From an uncultured Lachnospiraceae bacterium (GTDB lineage Bacteria > Bacillota > Clostridia > Lachnospirales > Lachnospiraceae), in NCBI GenBank assembly GCA_947382415.1, contig CANCYO010000045.1:1-23584 (forward strand): DNA of 23,584 nt, in the 5' to 3' direction. The number at the start of each line of letters is the position of its first letter. Position 1 is the stretch's first letter. The notes beneath the pieces are model-generated. The model was not told the DNA's origin, did no database searches, and was given only the letters and a program-made list of their open reading frames with translations. Below, one piece after another: positions 6,846 through 13,928 of the stretch. The position numbers were made by a program, and so were the translations under genes.

Positions 6846-8261
6846 CTAATTTGCCGGCTGGGTAAGCTCACTTATATTTCTCTGGGCATTGGTGGCGTTC
6901 TGGGTGTCGGGGAACAGTTCTACTACTTTTTCATAAGTAGCGATAGCGTTTTCCCGATCATCGTTTCTGCGATACGCCTGTCCCAGATAATACAGCGCAT
7001 CCGCGCTGGTGGCGTCATAATAAACGGCCTTTGAAAAATTCTCTATGGCAGCGGGAAAGTCCTCGCTGCGGTAAGCTGCAAGGCCATCGTTGTAATAAGT
7101 GCCGGCAAGTCCCGGCCCGATGGTGGTAAGCAGGGTATTGTACAGTTCACGGAAGGCCTCCGAAGTCTCGTCCACATTCACACTGGCGGCGATGGCCTCG
7201 AGATGTTCGGCGGTAGCCTGCACATTCTGATCCTTCATATATGCGGCAGCCGCGGCCAGAAGGTTGTCGATGGTCTTGAGGGTACCGTCTTCTCCCACAT
7301 AGCCCTGGAGCTCCTGATTCAGGTTACCGTTCTCCCCCTGAAGTCTGGCGATCTGAGCCTCCAGTTCCTGAATGGTGATCGTTTTGGCATCCGATTGATT
7401 GCCGATCTCCGTGATGGTCTTCTGCATATCATTTCTGGCGTCGCTGACCTTAGCCGGAACCACAAGAAAATAGCATGCGGCCAAGCCGATGACCAGACCG
7501 ATCCCCACGTTTAAAAGCGTGGCTGCTCCGCCGTTTTTGGGCTCCTTCACATTCAGCGGCTGAATAATGATCTCATTATCGTTCTGATAGCGCACCGACT
7601 CGTGCTTTTTGCGCCGAGATGGCTGTTTTTCATTCTCCTCGGGCTGCAGCATCTCCTCCACTTCCCTCAAATACCGGAGTGTGCGGGTATTATTTCTGTC
7701 GATGGCAATACACTTTTTCAGCTCTCTCTGGGCTTTGTCCCACTGCTCGCTGTCCATGTAGAGCAGCGCCAGAAGCTGATGCGCACGGATAAATTTGGGA
7801 TTCAGCGATAATACCTTCTTGAGCTGGATCACCGCCAGATCTCTGCTGTCCTGCACACAATAGGCATAGGCCTGATTGTATTTTTTGATCGTCTGATTGA
7901 TGGAATCGAGACGGGTGGCATTGGACTGCAGCATGTCGATATAATCGTCGGCTATATTGCGCTCGGGGCGCAGATTCTTGCTGATGACCCACTCGCTCAT
8001 GGCCGCCACCACTTCGCCGGTCTCAAAATACACAAGACCCAGAAGGTTTCTTGCTTCTATATTATTTTTGTTAAACTTCAAGCTCTGACGCAGGCTGGTG
8101 ATGGCTCCCGTCAGATCTCTGACTCCCGCCTTTTCCAGTCCGTCGTTATAAAACCGATTGGACACATGCATGATTTTCTTGTAGAGATAGACATCCGCTC
8201 CGCAGGCAGTACAAAAATCATGTTGTTCCGACAGCTGTGCGCCGCAATGATAACAAAACAT
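6846..8261 (-). CDS. Zinc-ribbon, TPR-repeat membrane protein
   Basis: 471-residue protein of unknown exact function. The N-terminal zinc ribbon has CYHC and CTAC (Cys 3, 6, 17, 20). Cytoplasmic TPR repeats (about 33-200) include FIRAHQLLALLYMDSEQWDK. A basic linker (PSRRKKHESVR) and a TM helix (about 247-268, LLNVGIGLVIGLAACYFLVV) follow. An extracytoplasmic coiled coil (about 285-320) precedes a C-terminal TPR pair (about 390-460: YYNDGLAAYRSEDFPAAIEN, ADALYYLGQAYRRNDDRENA). Topology therefore suggests TPR scaffolds on both sides of the membrane. Start at 8261 has GGAGGAG 6-7 bases upstream. It is the last gene of the T-box-controlled valS transcript and ends at a clear terminator. A scaffold for an envelope complex is inference only. 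Confidence 0.88.
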   Translation of the reverse strand: MFCYHCGAQLSEQHDFCTACGADVYLYKKIMHVSNRFYNDGLEKAGVRDLTGAITSLRQSLKFNKNNIEARNLLGLVYFETGEVVAAMSEWVISKNLRPERNIADDYIDMLQSNATRLDSINQTIKKYNQAYAYCVQDSRDLAVIQLKKVLSLNPKFIRAHQLLALLYMDSEQWDKAQRELKKCIAIDRNNTRTLRYLREVEEMLQPEENEKQPSRRKKHESVRYQNDNEIIIQPLNVKEPKNGGAATLLNVGIGLVIGLAACYFLVVPAKVSDARNDMQKTITEIGNQSDAKTITIQELEAQIARLQGENGNLNQELQGYVGEDGTLKTIDNLLAAAAAYMKDQNVQATAEHLEAIAASVNVDETSEAFRELYNTLLTTIGPGLAGTYYNDGLAAYRSEDFPAAIENFSKAVYYDATSADALYYLGQAYRRNDDRENAIATYEKVVELFPDTQNATNAQRNISELTQPAN

Positions 8262-8275
8262 GGTTTTCTCCTCCG

Positions 8276-8426
8276 CTATTCGCCCGTCTTCTCCTCAGAT
8301 TCCTGTATCATCTTCACCAATAAATCGGCCATATCGGTCAAATCCTGATTATAAATCGCTTCCTCCGCATCCTCCACCTCAAGACTGGGATGGAATTTCT
8401 TCAGTTCTTCCTCAAAATTGATCATT
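8276..8426 (-). pseudogene. Small acidic ORF between folC and the TPR gene, broken by one base
   Basis: An ATG at 8426, with AAGGAG 10 bases upstream and overlapping the folC stop, opens MINFEEEL. The frame then reads 7 further codons (KEIPSQS) to a TGA at 8381-8379. Shifting by one base at the A/G run just after CTG (8402-8397) restores KKFHPSLEVEDAEEAI and continues to a TAG at 8276-8278, giving a 49-residue acidic protein. The reconstructed frame has a normal ribosome site, sits in a tight operon and ends 15 bp before the TPR start, which argues for a real gene. The break may be an assembly or sequencing error, a true loss-of-function insertion, or a +1 frameshift site. No family recognised. 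Confidence 0.6.
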
Positions 8427-9746
8427 TTCCAAAAACTCCTTTATCTCACCGACCAAATACAGGCTGCCTGTGATGTAAACGCGTTTTCTTCCCTGCTCTG
8501 CCAAAACGCACCTCAGGGCGGTGCGCACATCCTCATAAAAGACGGTCTCTGCGTTTCCACGCTCCCGGCTTTCCCAAAGAGCCCGCAGACTGTCCAGAGC
8601 CGCCGCCCTCCCCGTCTCCATATGCGCCACAAAAATCCGGTCAAAAAGAGCCGAATCAAGCACCTGCCTTATCATGGATCTGTAATCCTTATCCTGCACA
8701 ACACTGAACAAAAGCATTCGTCCGCGGCCCTCTGCCGCACAGCCGTCCTCTCTCACCGTATCCAGAAACGCCCGGATACCGTCCTCATTGTGAGCGCCGT
8801 CCACGAATACCTCCGGTAAAATCTCCTCCATACGTCCCGGCCAGAAACACTTCGCCAGACCGTTTTGTATATGGCTCGCCGTAATCTGCTCCCCCCGGAA
8901 CAACACTTCCATGGCCCGCACGGCCAACGCCGCATTTTCCATCTGGTAACGGGCCGATGTATGCAAAGTAATACCAATATAATCATAATACCGAGTATAC
9001 AAGGAAAAATCAATGGTTTTATTTGCTTTTTTCAGGAAAGAATAGTCCTTTTTCGACACAGGGTATACCTGAATCTGCAAATCCTGCGCCCTTTCTACAA
9101 ATACTGAGGAAGCCTCCTCCACATCGCTAAGATACACAAGGGGCACACCGCGTCTCATGATCCCGGCCTTTTCCCCGGCAATCTCCGCCACCGTCTCCCC
9201 CAGATACTCCATATGATCCCTGCCGATGCGGGTGATGACCGTCAGCGCCTTGTCCGAAACGGCATTGGTTGCGTCCAGCCGCCCGCCAAGCCCAGTCTCC
9301 AGAATACAGTAATCCGGATCGCACTGTGCAAAATACAACATGGCCATTAAAAATAAATACTCAAAAAAGGTGGGATGATACCCTTTTCCCTGCTCCAGTT
9401 CCTCCCAGTTTAAGCTGTCATAGACCTGCAGAAAGCATTGCAGGAACTCCTCTCTGGAGATCAGACTGCCACCCGCCGCAAAGCGCTCCCTGATATCCAC
9501 CAGATGGGGCGAGGTAAAGACCGCCGTGCGAAATCCCGCTTCCTCCAGCATGGAACGCAAATAGGCACAGACGGAGCCTTTTCCGTTTGTGCCGGCCACA
9601 TGGATGATCTGCCTGATGCGCCTGTCGGGCGAACCCAGGCGCACAAGCTGCGCCCGGGTATCCTCCAGGGTGTTTTTCGATGTAAAGCGAGGCATGCTGT
9701 AGAGATATTCTACAGCCGCCTCAAAGGTATCAATAATTTTTCTCAT
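8412..9746 (-). CDS. folC: Bifunctional folylpolyglutamate synthase / dihydrofolate synthase
   Basis: 444-residue Mur-ligase-family enzyme that adds glutamate to dihydropteroate and/or folates using ATP, keeping folate cofactors in the cytoplasm. The P-loop is HVAGTNGKGSVCAYL (about residues 48-62). The family signature CILETGLGGRLDATNAV and the Omega-loop region FTSPHLVDIRERF are present. A C-terminal ligase domain contains VFVDGAHNEDGI. Length is typical. The ATG at 9746 lies 3 bases past the valS stop with AAGGAAG inside the valS end, so it is translationally coupled to valS. As part of the same transcript it should share T-box control by valine-tRNA charging. It overlaps the start of the small acidic ORF downstream. 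Confidence 0.95.
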   Translation of the reverse strand: MRKIIDTFEAAVEYLYSMPRFTSKNTLEDTRAQLVRLGSPDRRIRQIIHVAGTNGKGSVCAYLRSMLEEAGFRTAVFTSPHLVDIRERFAAGGSLISREEFLQCFLQVYDSLNWEELEQGKGYHPTFFEYLFLMAMLYFAQCDPDYCILETGLGGRLDATNAVSDKALTVITRIGRDHMEYLGETVAEIAGEKAGIMRRGVPLVYLSDVEEASSVFVERAQDLQIQVYPVSKKDYSFLKKANKTIDFSLYTRYYDYIGITLHTSARYQMENAALAVRAMEVLFRGEQITASHIQNGLAKCFWPGRMEEILPEVFVDGAHNEDGIRAFLDTVREDGCAAEGRGRMLLFSVVQDKDYRSMIRQVLDSALFDRIFVAHMETGRAAALDSLRALWESRERGNAETVFYEDVRTALRCVLAEQGRKRVYITGSLYLVGEIKEFLENDQF

Positions 9747-9749
9747 GAA

Positions 9750-12446
9750 TTAAGCTTCCTTAAGCTGCGCCAGCCGCTCCGCCACCTGCTCCATCATGCG
9801 GGTATATTTCTCCCGCTTCTCCTTCTCTTCCGCAATCTTTGCCTCAGGCGCCTTGGAGATAAATTTCTCATTGGAGAGCATGCCGTTCACCCGGGCAAGT
9901 TCGCCCTCCAGCCTCTTTTTCTCCTTCTCCAGACGGGCGATCTCCTGCGCGATATCCACCAACTCCGCGAAAGGAATATAGAGCGTGGCCCCGGGAATTA
10001 CCACGGACACTGCATCTTTGGTGATCTGCGCTCCATCCCGCTCCATGGTCTGCGCATCCACCATAGTCACATCGCTTGCACCCGCCAGAGAGGCGAAGAA
10101 CAGCCGTCCTTCGGTGAAGGTGGCAAGCACCTGCTCATCCTCGCTGAACACATACACGCCGGCCTTTCGGGAGGGCGCCACGTTCATCTCACTGCGGATA
10201 TTGCGGATGCCCCGAACCGCCTCCTTGATGGTCTCGATATCCCGCTCTTCCTTTGCAAAGCTTCTCTCCTCGCTATAGCAGGGCCAGGAGCTCTTCATGA
10301 TGGTCTCCTCCTCGCTCTGCAAAGTACAGAATATCTCCTCCGTAATAAAGGGCATATAGGGATGCAGGAGCTTCAAGGCGTCCAGAAGCACGGTCTTTAG
10401 AGTCCAGAGCGCCGCGTTCTGGCTGGCCTCGTCATCGGTTCCGTAAAGTCTGGGCTTTACCATCTCGATATACCAGTCGCAGAACTCGTCCCAGATAAAA
10501 TCATAAACCTTCTGCACGGCGATACCAAGCTCATAGCTCTCCATATTATCGGTGACTTCCTGAATCAGCGTATTTAATCTGGAGAGAATCCACTTGTCCA
10601 CAGGCTGCAGATCTCCCGCCGCTGGCAGAACGATGCCGGTCTTCTCCTGCACCTGATCCATGTTCATCATGATAAAACGGGATGCATTCCACACCTTATT
10701 GGCAAAGTTTCTGGAATTTTCCACCCTCTCGTAATAGAAACGCATATCGTTTCCGGGAGCATTTCCGGTGATCAGGGTCAGTCTCAGCGCATCCGCGCCA
10801 TACTGATCGATGATCTCCAGCGGATCGATGCCATTGCCCAGAGATTTGGACATCTTGCGCCCCTGGCTGTCCCTCACAAGACCGTGAAACAGCACCGTGT
10901 GGAAGGGCTTCTCACCCATATGCTCAAATCCCGAGAAGATCATGCGGATGACCCAGAAGAAAATGATATCATAGCCTGTCACCAGCACATCCGTGGGATA
11001 AAAATATTTCAGATCCTCTGTCTGTTCCGGCCAGCCCAGGGTCTCAAAGGGCCACAGAGCGGAGGAAAACCAGGTGTCCAGCGTGTCGGGATCCTGTGTG
11101 AAATGGCGTCCGCCGCACTTGGGACAGACCTCAGGCTGTTGTCCGGCAACCACAGTCTCTCCGCAGTCGTCGCAATAATAGGCAGGAATCCGGTGTCCCC
11201 ACCAGAGCTGACGGCTGATACACCAGTCGCGGATATTGTCGGTCCAGTTGTAATAAGTCTTCTCCATGCGCTGGGGGATCAGTCTGACATCGCCCTTTTT
11301 CACAGCCTCCACAGCGGGCTTGATCAGTTCCTCCATGCGCACGAACCACTGCTCCTTCACCAGCGGCTCAATGGTCGTCTTACAGCGGTCATGGGTACCT
11401 ACATTATGCGTATAATCCTCGATTTTAACCAGGAGACCCTGGGACTCCAGTTCCTCCACGATGGCTTTTCTGGCCTCGTACCGATCCATACCTGCGAAGC
11501 GGCCGCCGTTTTCATTGACGGTGGCATCATCGTTCATCACATTGATGATGGGCAGACTGTGACGTTTCCCCACTTCAAAATCGTTGGGATCGTGGGCTGG
11601 CGTGATCTTCACCACGCCCGTTCCGAATTCTCTGTCCACATAGGCGTCCGCCACAATGGGAATCTCCCTGTTCATGATGGGCAGCAATACCTTCCTGCCG
11701 ATGAGCTTCTGATAGCGCTCGTCCTCGGGATGAACCGCCACTGCGGTATCTCCCAGCATGGTCTCCGGTCTGGTGGTGGCAAAAGTCAGAAACTCGGTGT
11801 CGCTCACGGAACCATCCTCATTGAGCAACGGATATTTGATATGCCAGAGATGCCCTGCCTGCTCCTGATACTCAACCTCGGCGTCGGAAATGGAAGTATT
11901 GCACACGGGACACCAGTTGATGATGCGGGCGCCCTTATAGATATAGCCCTTCTCATGCATCTTGACAAAGACTTCTGTCACAGCCTTATTGCAGCCCTCG
12001 TCCATGGTAAAACGCTCTCTGTCCCAATCGCAGGAGGAGCCCAGCTTTTTTAACTGATTGATGATCCGGCCGCCATACTCCCGTCTCCAGTCCCAGGCCC
12101 GCTCCAGGAATTTCTCACGTCCCAGCTCGTGCTTGTCGATACCTTCCTCTTTTAATTTTTCGATGATCTTCACCTCGGTAGCAATGCTGGCATGGTCTGT
12201 GCCGGGCTGCCAGAGGGCATTATAACCCTGCATACGCTTAAAACGGATGAGAATATCCTGCATGGTATTGTCCAGCGCATGTCCCATATGAAGCTGCCCC
12301 GTGATATTTGGAGGCGGAATCACGATGGTGAAAGGCTTTCTGGAATGGTCTACCTCCGCGTGAAAATACTTTTTGTCCACCCACTTTTGATACAATCTCT
12401 CCTCTATGCCCCGGGGGTCATAGGTTTTTGCAAGTTCTCTGCTCAT
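9750..12446 (-). CDS. valS: Valyl-tRNA synthetase
   Basis: 898-residue class I aminoacyl-tRNA synthetase charging tRNA-Val. The HIGH motif appears as PPPNITGQLHMGHAL and the KMSKS motif as GRKMSKSLGNG. Between them lie the CP1 editing domain (TTRPETMLGDTAVAVHPED), Cys pairs consistent with zinc binding (WCPVC; YYCDDC and VCPKC), and LDTWFSSALWPFETLGWP. The anticodon-binding domain is followed by the ValS-type C-terminal coiled coil (EIARLEKEKKRLEGELARVN and on to LAQLKEA). Start at 12446 gives MSRELAKTYDP and has GGAGAGGAG upstream. The frame extends to 12599, but that part is T-box leader RNA, not protein. First gene of the valS-folC-orf-TPR transcript. Confidence 0.97.
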   Translation of the reverse strand: MSRELAKTYDPRGIEERLYQKWVDKKYFHAEVDHSRKPFTIVIPPPNITGQLHMGHALDNTMQDILIRFKRMQGYNALWQPGTDHASIATEVKIIEKLKEEGIDKHELGREKFLERAWDWRREYGGRIINQLKKLGSSCDWDRERFTMDEGCNKAVTEVFVKMHEKGYIYKGARIINWCPVCNTSISDAEVEYQEQAGHLWHIKYPLLNEDGSVSDTEFLTFATTRPETMLGDTAVAVHPEDERYQKLIGRKVLLPIMNREIPIVADAYVDREFGTGVVKITPAHDPNDFEVGKRHSLPIINVMNDDATVNENGGRFAGMDRYEARKAIVEELESQGLLVKIEDYTHNVGTHDRCKTTIEPLVKEQWFVRMEELIKPAVEAVKKGDVRLIPQRMEKTYYNWTDNIRDWCISRQLWWGHRIPAYYCDDCGETVVAGQQPEVCPKCGGRHFTQDPDTLDTWFSSALWPFETLGWPEQTEDLKYFYPTDVLVTGYDIIFFWVIRMIFSGFEHMGEKPFHTVLFHGLVRDSQGRKMSKSLGNGIDPLEIIDQYGADALRLTLITGNAPGNDMRFYYERVENSRNFANKVWNASRFIMMNMDQVQEKTGIVLPAAGDLQPVDKWILSRLNTLIQEVTDNMESYELGIAVQKVYDFIWDEFCDWYIEMVKPRLYGTDDEASQNAALWTLKTVLLDALKLLHPYMPFITEEIFCTLQSEEETIMKSSWPCYSEERSFAKEERDIETIKEAVRGIRNIRSEMNVAPSRKAGVYVFSEDEQVLATFTEGRLFFASLAGASDVTMVDAQTMERDGAQITKDAVSVVIPGATLYIPFAELVDIAQEIARLEKEKKRLEGELARVNGMLSNEKFISKAPEAKIAEEKEKREKYTRMMEQVAERLAQLKEA

Positions 12447-12507
12447 TTGCCTGCTCCTCTCCTTTATATAGCTTATAACATATATAGCTATAACATAAAT
12501 GGCATTG

Positions 12508-12540
12508 AAAAAGCCCTCTGCAGATTTCTCTGCAAAGGGC
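12508..12540 (-). terminator. T-box regulatory terminator
   Basis: Minus strand: GCCCTTTGCAGA (12540-12529), GAAA loop, TCTGCAGAGGGC (12524-12513), then TTTTT. This is a 12-bp stem with one G-U pair directly after the T-box sequence. It is the transcription-off conformation, alternative to the antiterminator. Confidence 0.92.
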
Positions 12541-12938
12541 GTCATCAACGCGGTACCACCTTTGTTCACAGACCTCTGAAAAACATGCCGCATATGCATA
12601 TTATCTATGCTATATTGCCATATCGGCTATGGCGCTGAATCCGCACCGCATGTTCTCCGTGCCTGCCTCTGTGCTGCTTCCCATTTAAGAGCTGCTATTT
12701 AACGACGTCCCTTTAGCAACGTCAAACAAACTATAAATCGAAAGCGCTGTCCTGTAACGGGGACAACCCGGGGACACCTACCGGAATTCTGCTGAACTCT
12801 TTGGGTGTTCCGGCTCGGAAGCTACCTTCCACATCCTTTCCCTCAGGCAGCCTTCCAGCACAGATTCGCAATCTGCAGCCGCCCTCTCTGGCAAGGGGTA
12901 ATGTGTACTCCTCTTCGTCATGGCCTTTTGATATCAAT
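12513..12938 (-). promoter_or_regulatory. T-box riboswitch leader of valS
   Basis: Long untranslated leader that senses uncharged tRNA-Val. The T-box core AAGGTGGTACCGCG lies within 12563-12549. The Stem I start region (GACGAAGAGGAGTA, near 12920) carries the AGTA S-turn strand. Just above the specifier loop, ACACAT pairs with ATGTG (12834-12830). An AGAGAG element and a GCTGGAAGGC segment fit the AG bulge and distal loop. The 3' side of the specifier loop reads GAAGGTAG, so I place the specifier as GUA (12825-12823), a valine codon followed by a purine; a GGU register is the alternative. The region between Stem I and the antiterminator is long (about 250 nt) and can fold into further hairpins. 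It accounts for the whole gap between the immunity gene and valS. Confidence 0.9.
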
Positions 12939-12944
12939 AAAGAT

Positions 12945-12973
12945 AATATAGGCGATTGGGACGTATTTGTCAA
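12945..12973 (-). promoter_or_regulatory. SigA promoter of the T-box/valS operon
   Basis: Minus strand TTGACA (12973-12968), 17-bp spacer, TATATT (12950-12945). The predicted start near 12938 falls just before T-box Stem I. The -35 lies only 23 bp past the stop of the immunity gene, with no terminator seen between them. Confidence 0.85.
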
Positions 12974-12995
12974 GGATATAATTTGTAATTGGACA

Positions 12996-13913
12996 CTACA
13001 AGCTACAGCCCAATGCAAATTCCTCAAACAATGCCACAAGCTTCTCATCCAGCTTCTTCCTCCTGTTCGGCTGATGCACCTGCATACCGCACTCCAGCAG
13101 CAGATCTTCCGCAGTCTGCAAAAAACAGGATATCTTATGACAGTCCTTATTACGCATCTCAGCGCGGAATTTGAATATGCCGTAATCCGCTTCCTTCATT
13201 TCAAAAATATCAGCCTTACCGTAAATATCTTCCCATGAGGCAAGCACATCCGCCGATGCAAGACTGCAGTCCAGCTCCGCTGCCATCCCCACAAAAAACT
13301 CCGCCAATGATTCCGAACCCTCCTGTGTATGATATTCATAGCATTGGTAGATTTCAGCCACATTGCAGTCTTCGCAGTCCTCAAAGTGCCTGTCCTTGGG
13401 AACAGTTACTGTCAGATTCGTACCGTCCATCAACTCTACGGTTTTTCTGCGCCAAGCCTTTGACTCTTTGTGATCCTGATAATATGCTTCGGATGCCTCC
13501 AACACGTCAATTACGGTTCTTCCGATTTCCTCCACATCTGCATCTGCTGGCAAGTAAACATCTTTAATACATTCCGTATATAATCCTTGTCTTTCTTCGG
13601 ATCTTTTCAAGGAATAAATATTGTACTGCCCATCCTCCAAAACTTTCACTTGAACATAATGATTATGTTTCCAAAAAGAGACCCAGCTTTTATACTTTGT
13701 ATTTTTTCTCCATGCTGGAGTCATATCACGTTCCTTGGAATTTTCATGAGAAATAGAGCTATTTTTGATAAGAGCAAGGGCATTCAGAACTGCCCTGCCC
13801 ACCTCAAGACATCCCTCCGTATCCGCCATACTCACAAACCAATTTGCATCCTTGCAACCTATGACCGGAATCACTAATATGCGACCTTCACCTTTATGAA
13901 CATTGATGATCAT
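12996..13913 (-). CDS. CdiI-like immunity protein for the adjacent nuclease toxin
   Basis: 305-residue cytosolic protein without signal or TM segments, immediately downstream of the toxin gene (15-bp gap, GGAGGAAG ribosome site after the toxin stop). The ATG at 13913 is preferred over a TTG at 13916. The N-terminal half looks like two diverged copies of one unit: ILVIPVIGCKDANWFVSM...EVGRAVLNALALI (about 12-49) and HYVQVKVLEDGQYNIYSLKR...EEIGRTVIDVLEAS (about 85-142). This fold pattern recalls CdiI-type contact-dependent-inhibition immunity proteins. The C-terminal half is acidic with Cys pairs (FEDCEDCNV) and I do not recognise it. The inferred role is to bind and neutralise the C-terminal nuclease in the producer. 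Family assignment is from pattern memory; the position makes the pairing strong. Confidence 0.72.
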   Translation of the reverse strand: MIINVHKGEGRILVIPVIGCKDANWFVSMADTEGCLEVGRAVLNALALIKNSSISHENSKERDMTPAWRKNTKYKSWVSFWKHNHYVQVKVLEDGQYNIYSLKRSEERQGLYTECIKDVYLPADADVEEIGRTVIDVLEASEAYYQDHKESKAWRRKTVELMDGTNLTVTVPKDRHFEDCEDCNVAEIYQCYEYHTQEGSESLAEFFVGMAAELDCSLASADVLASWEDIYGKADIFEMKEADYGIFKFRAEMRNKDCHKISCFLQTAEDLLLECGMQVHQPNRRKKLDEKLVALFEEFALGCSL

Positions 13914-13928
13914 CAAAAATCTTCCTCC

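Noticed and set aside
6833..6850. GCCGGC-N6-GCCGGC hairpin at the TPR gene stop as terminator
   Set aside because: Short stem overlapping the stop codon and no U-run; the hairpin at 6747-6777 is the better terminator.
9438..10400. 320-codon open frame on the plus strand
   Set aside because: Antisense to folC and the valS end, with low-complexity Leu/His/Arg composition; no supporting start signal.
10884..12053. 389-codon open frame on the plus strand
   Set aside because: Entirely antisense to valS, rich in His/Ile/Leu with no domain or ribosome site; a shadow frame of the synthetase.
12447..12599. N-terminal extension of valS
   Set aside because: The frame is open but runs through the T-box, antiterminator and terminator; the ATG at 12446 has the ribosome site and the normal ValS N-terminus.
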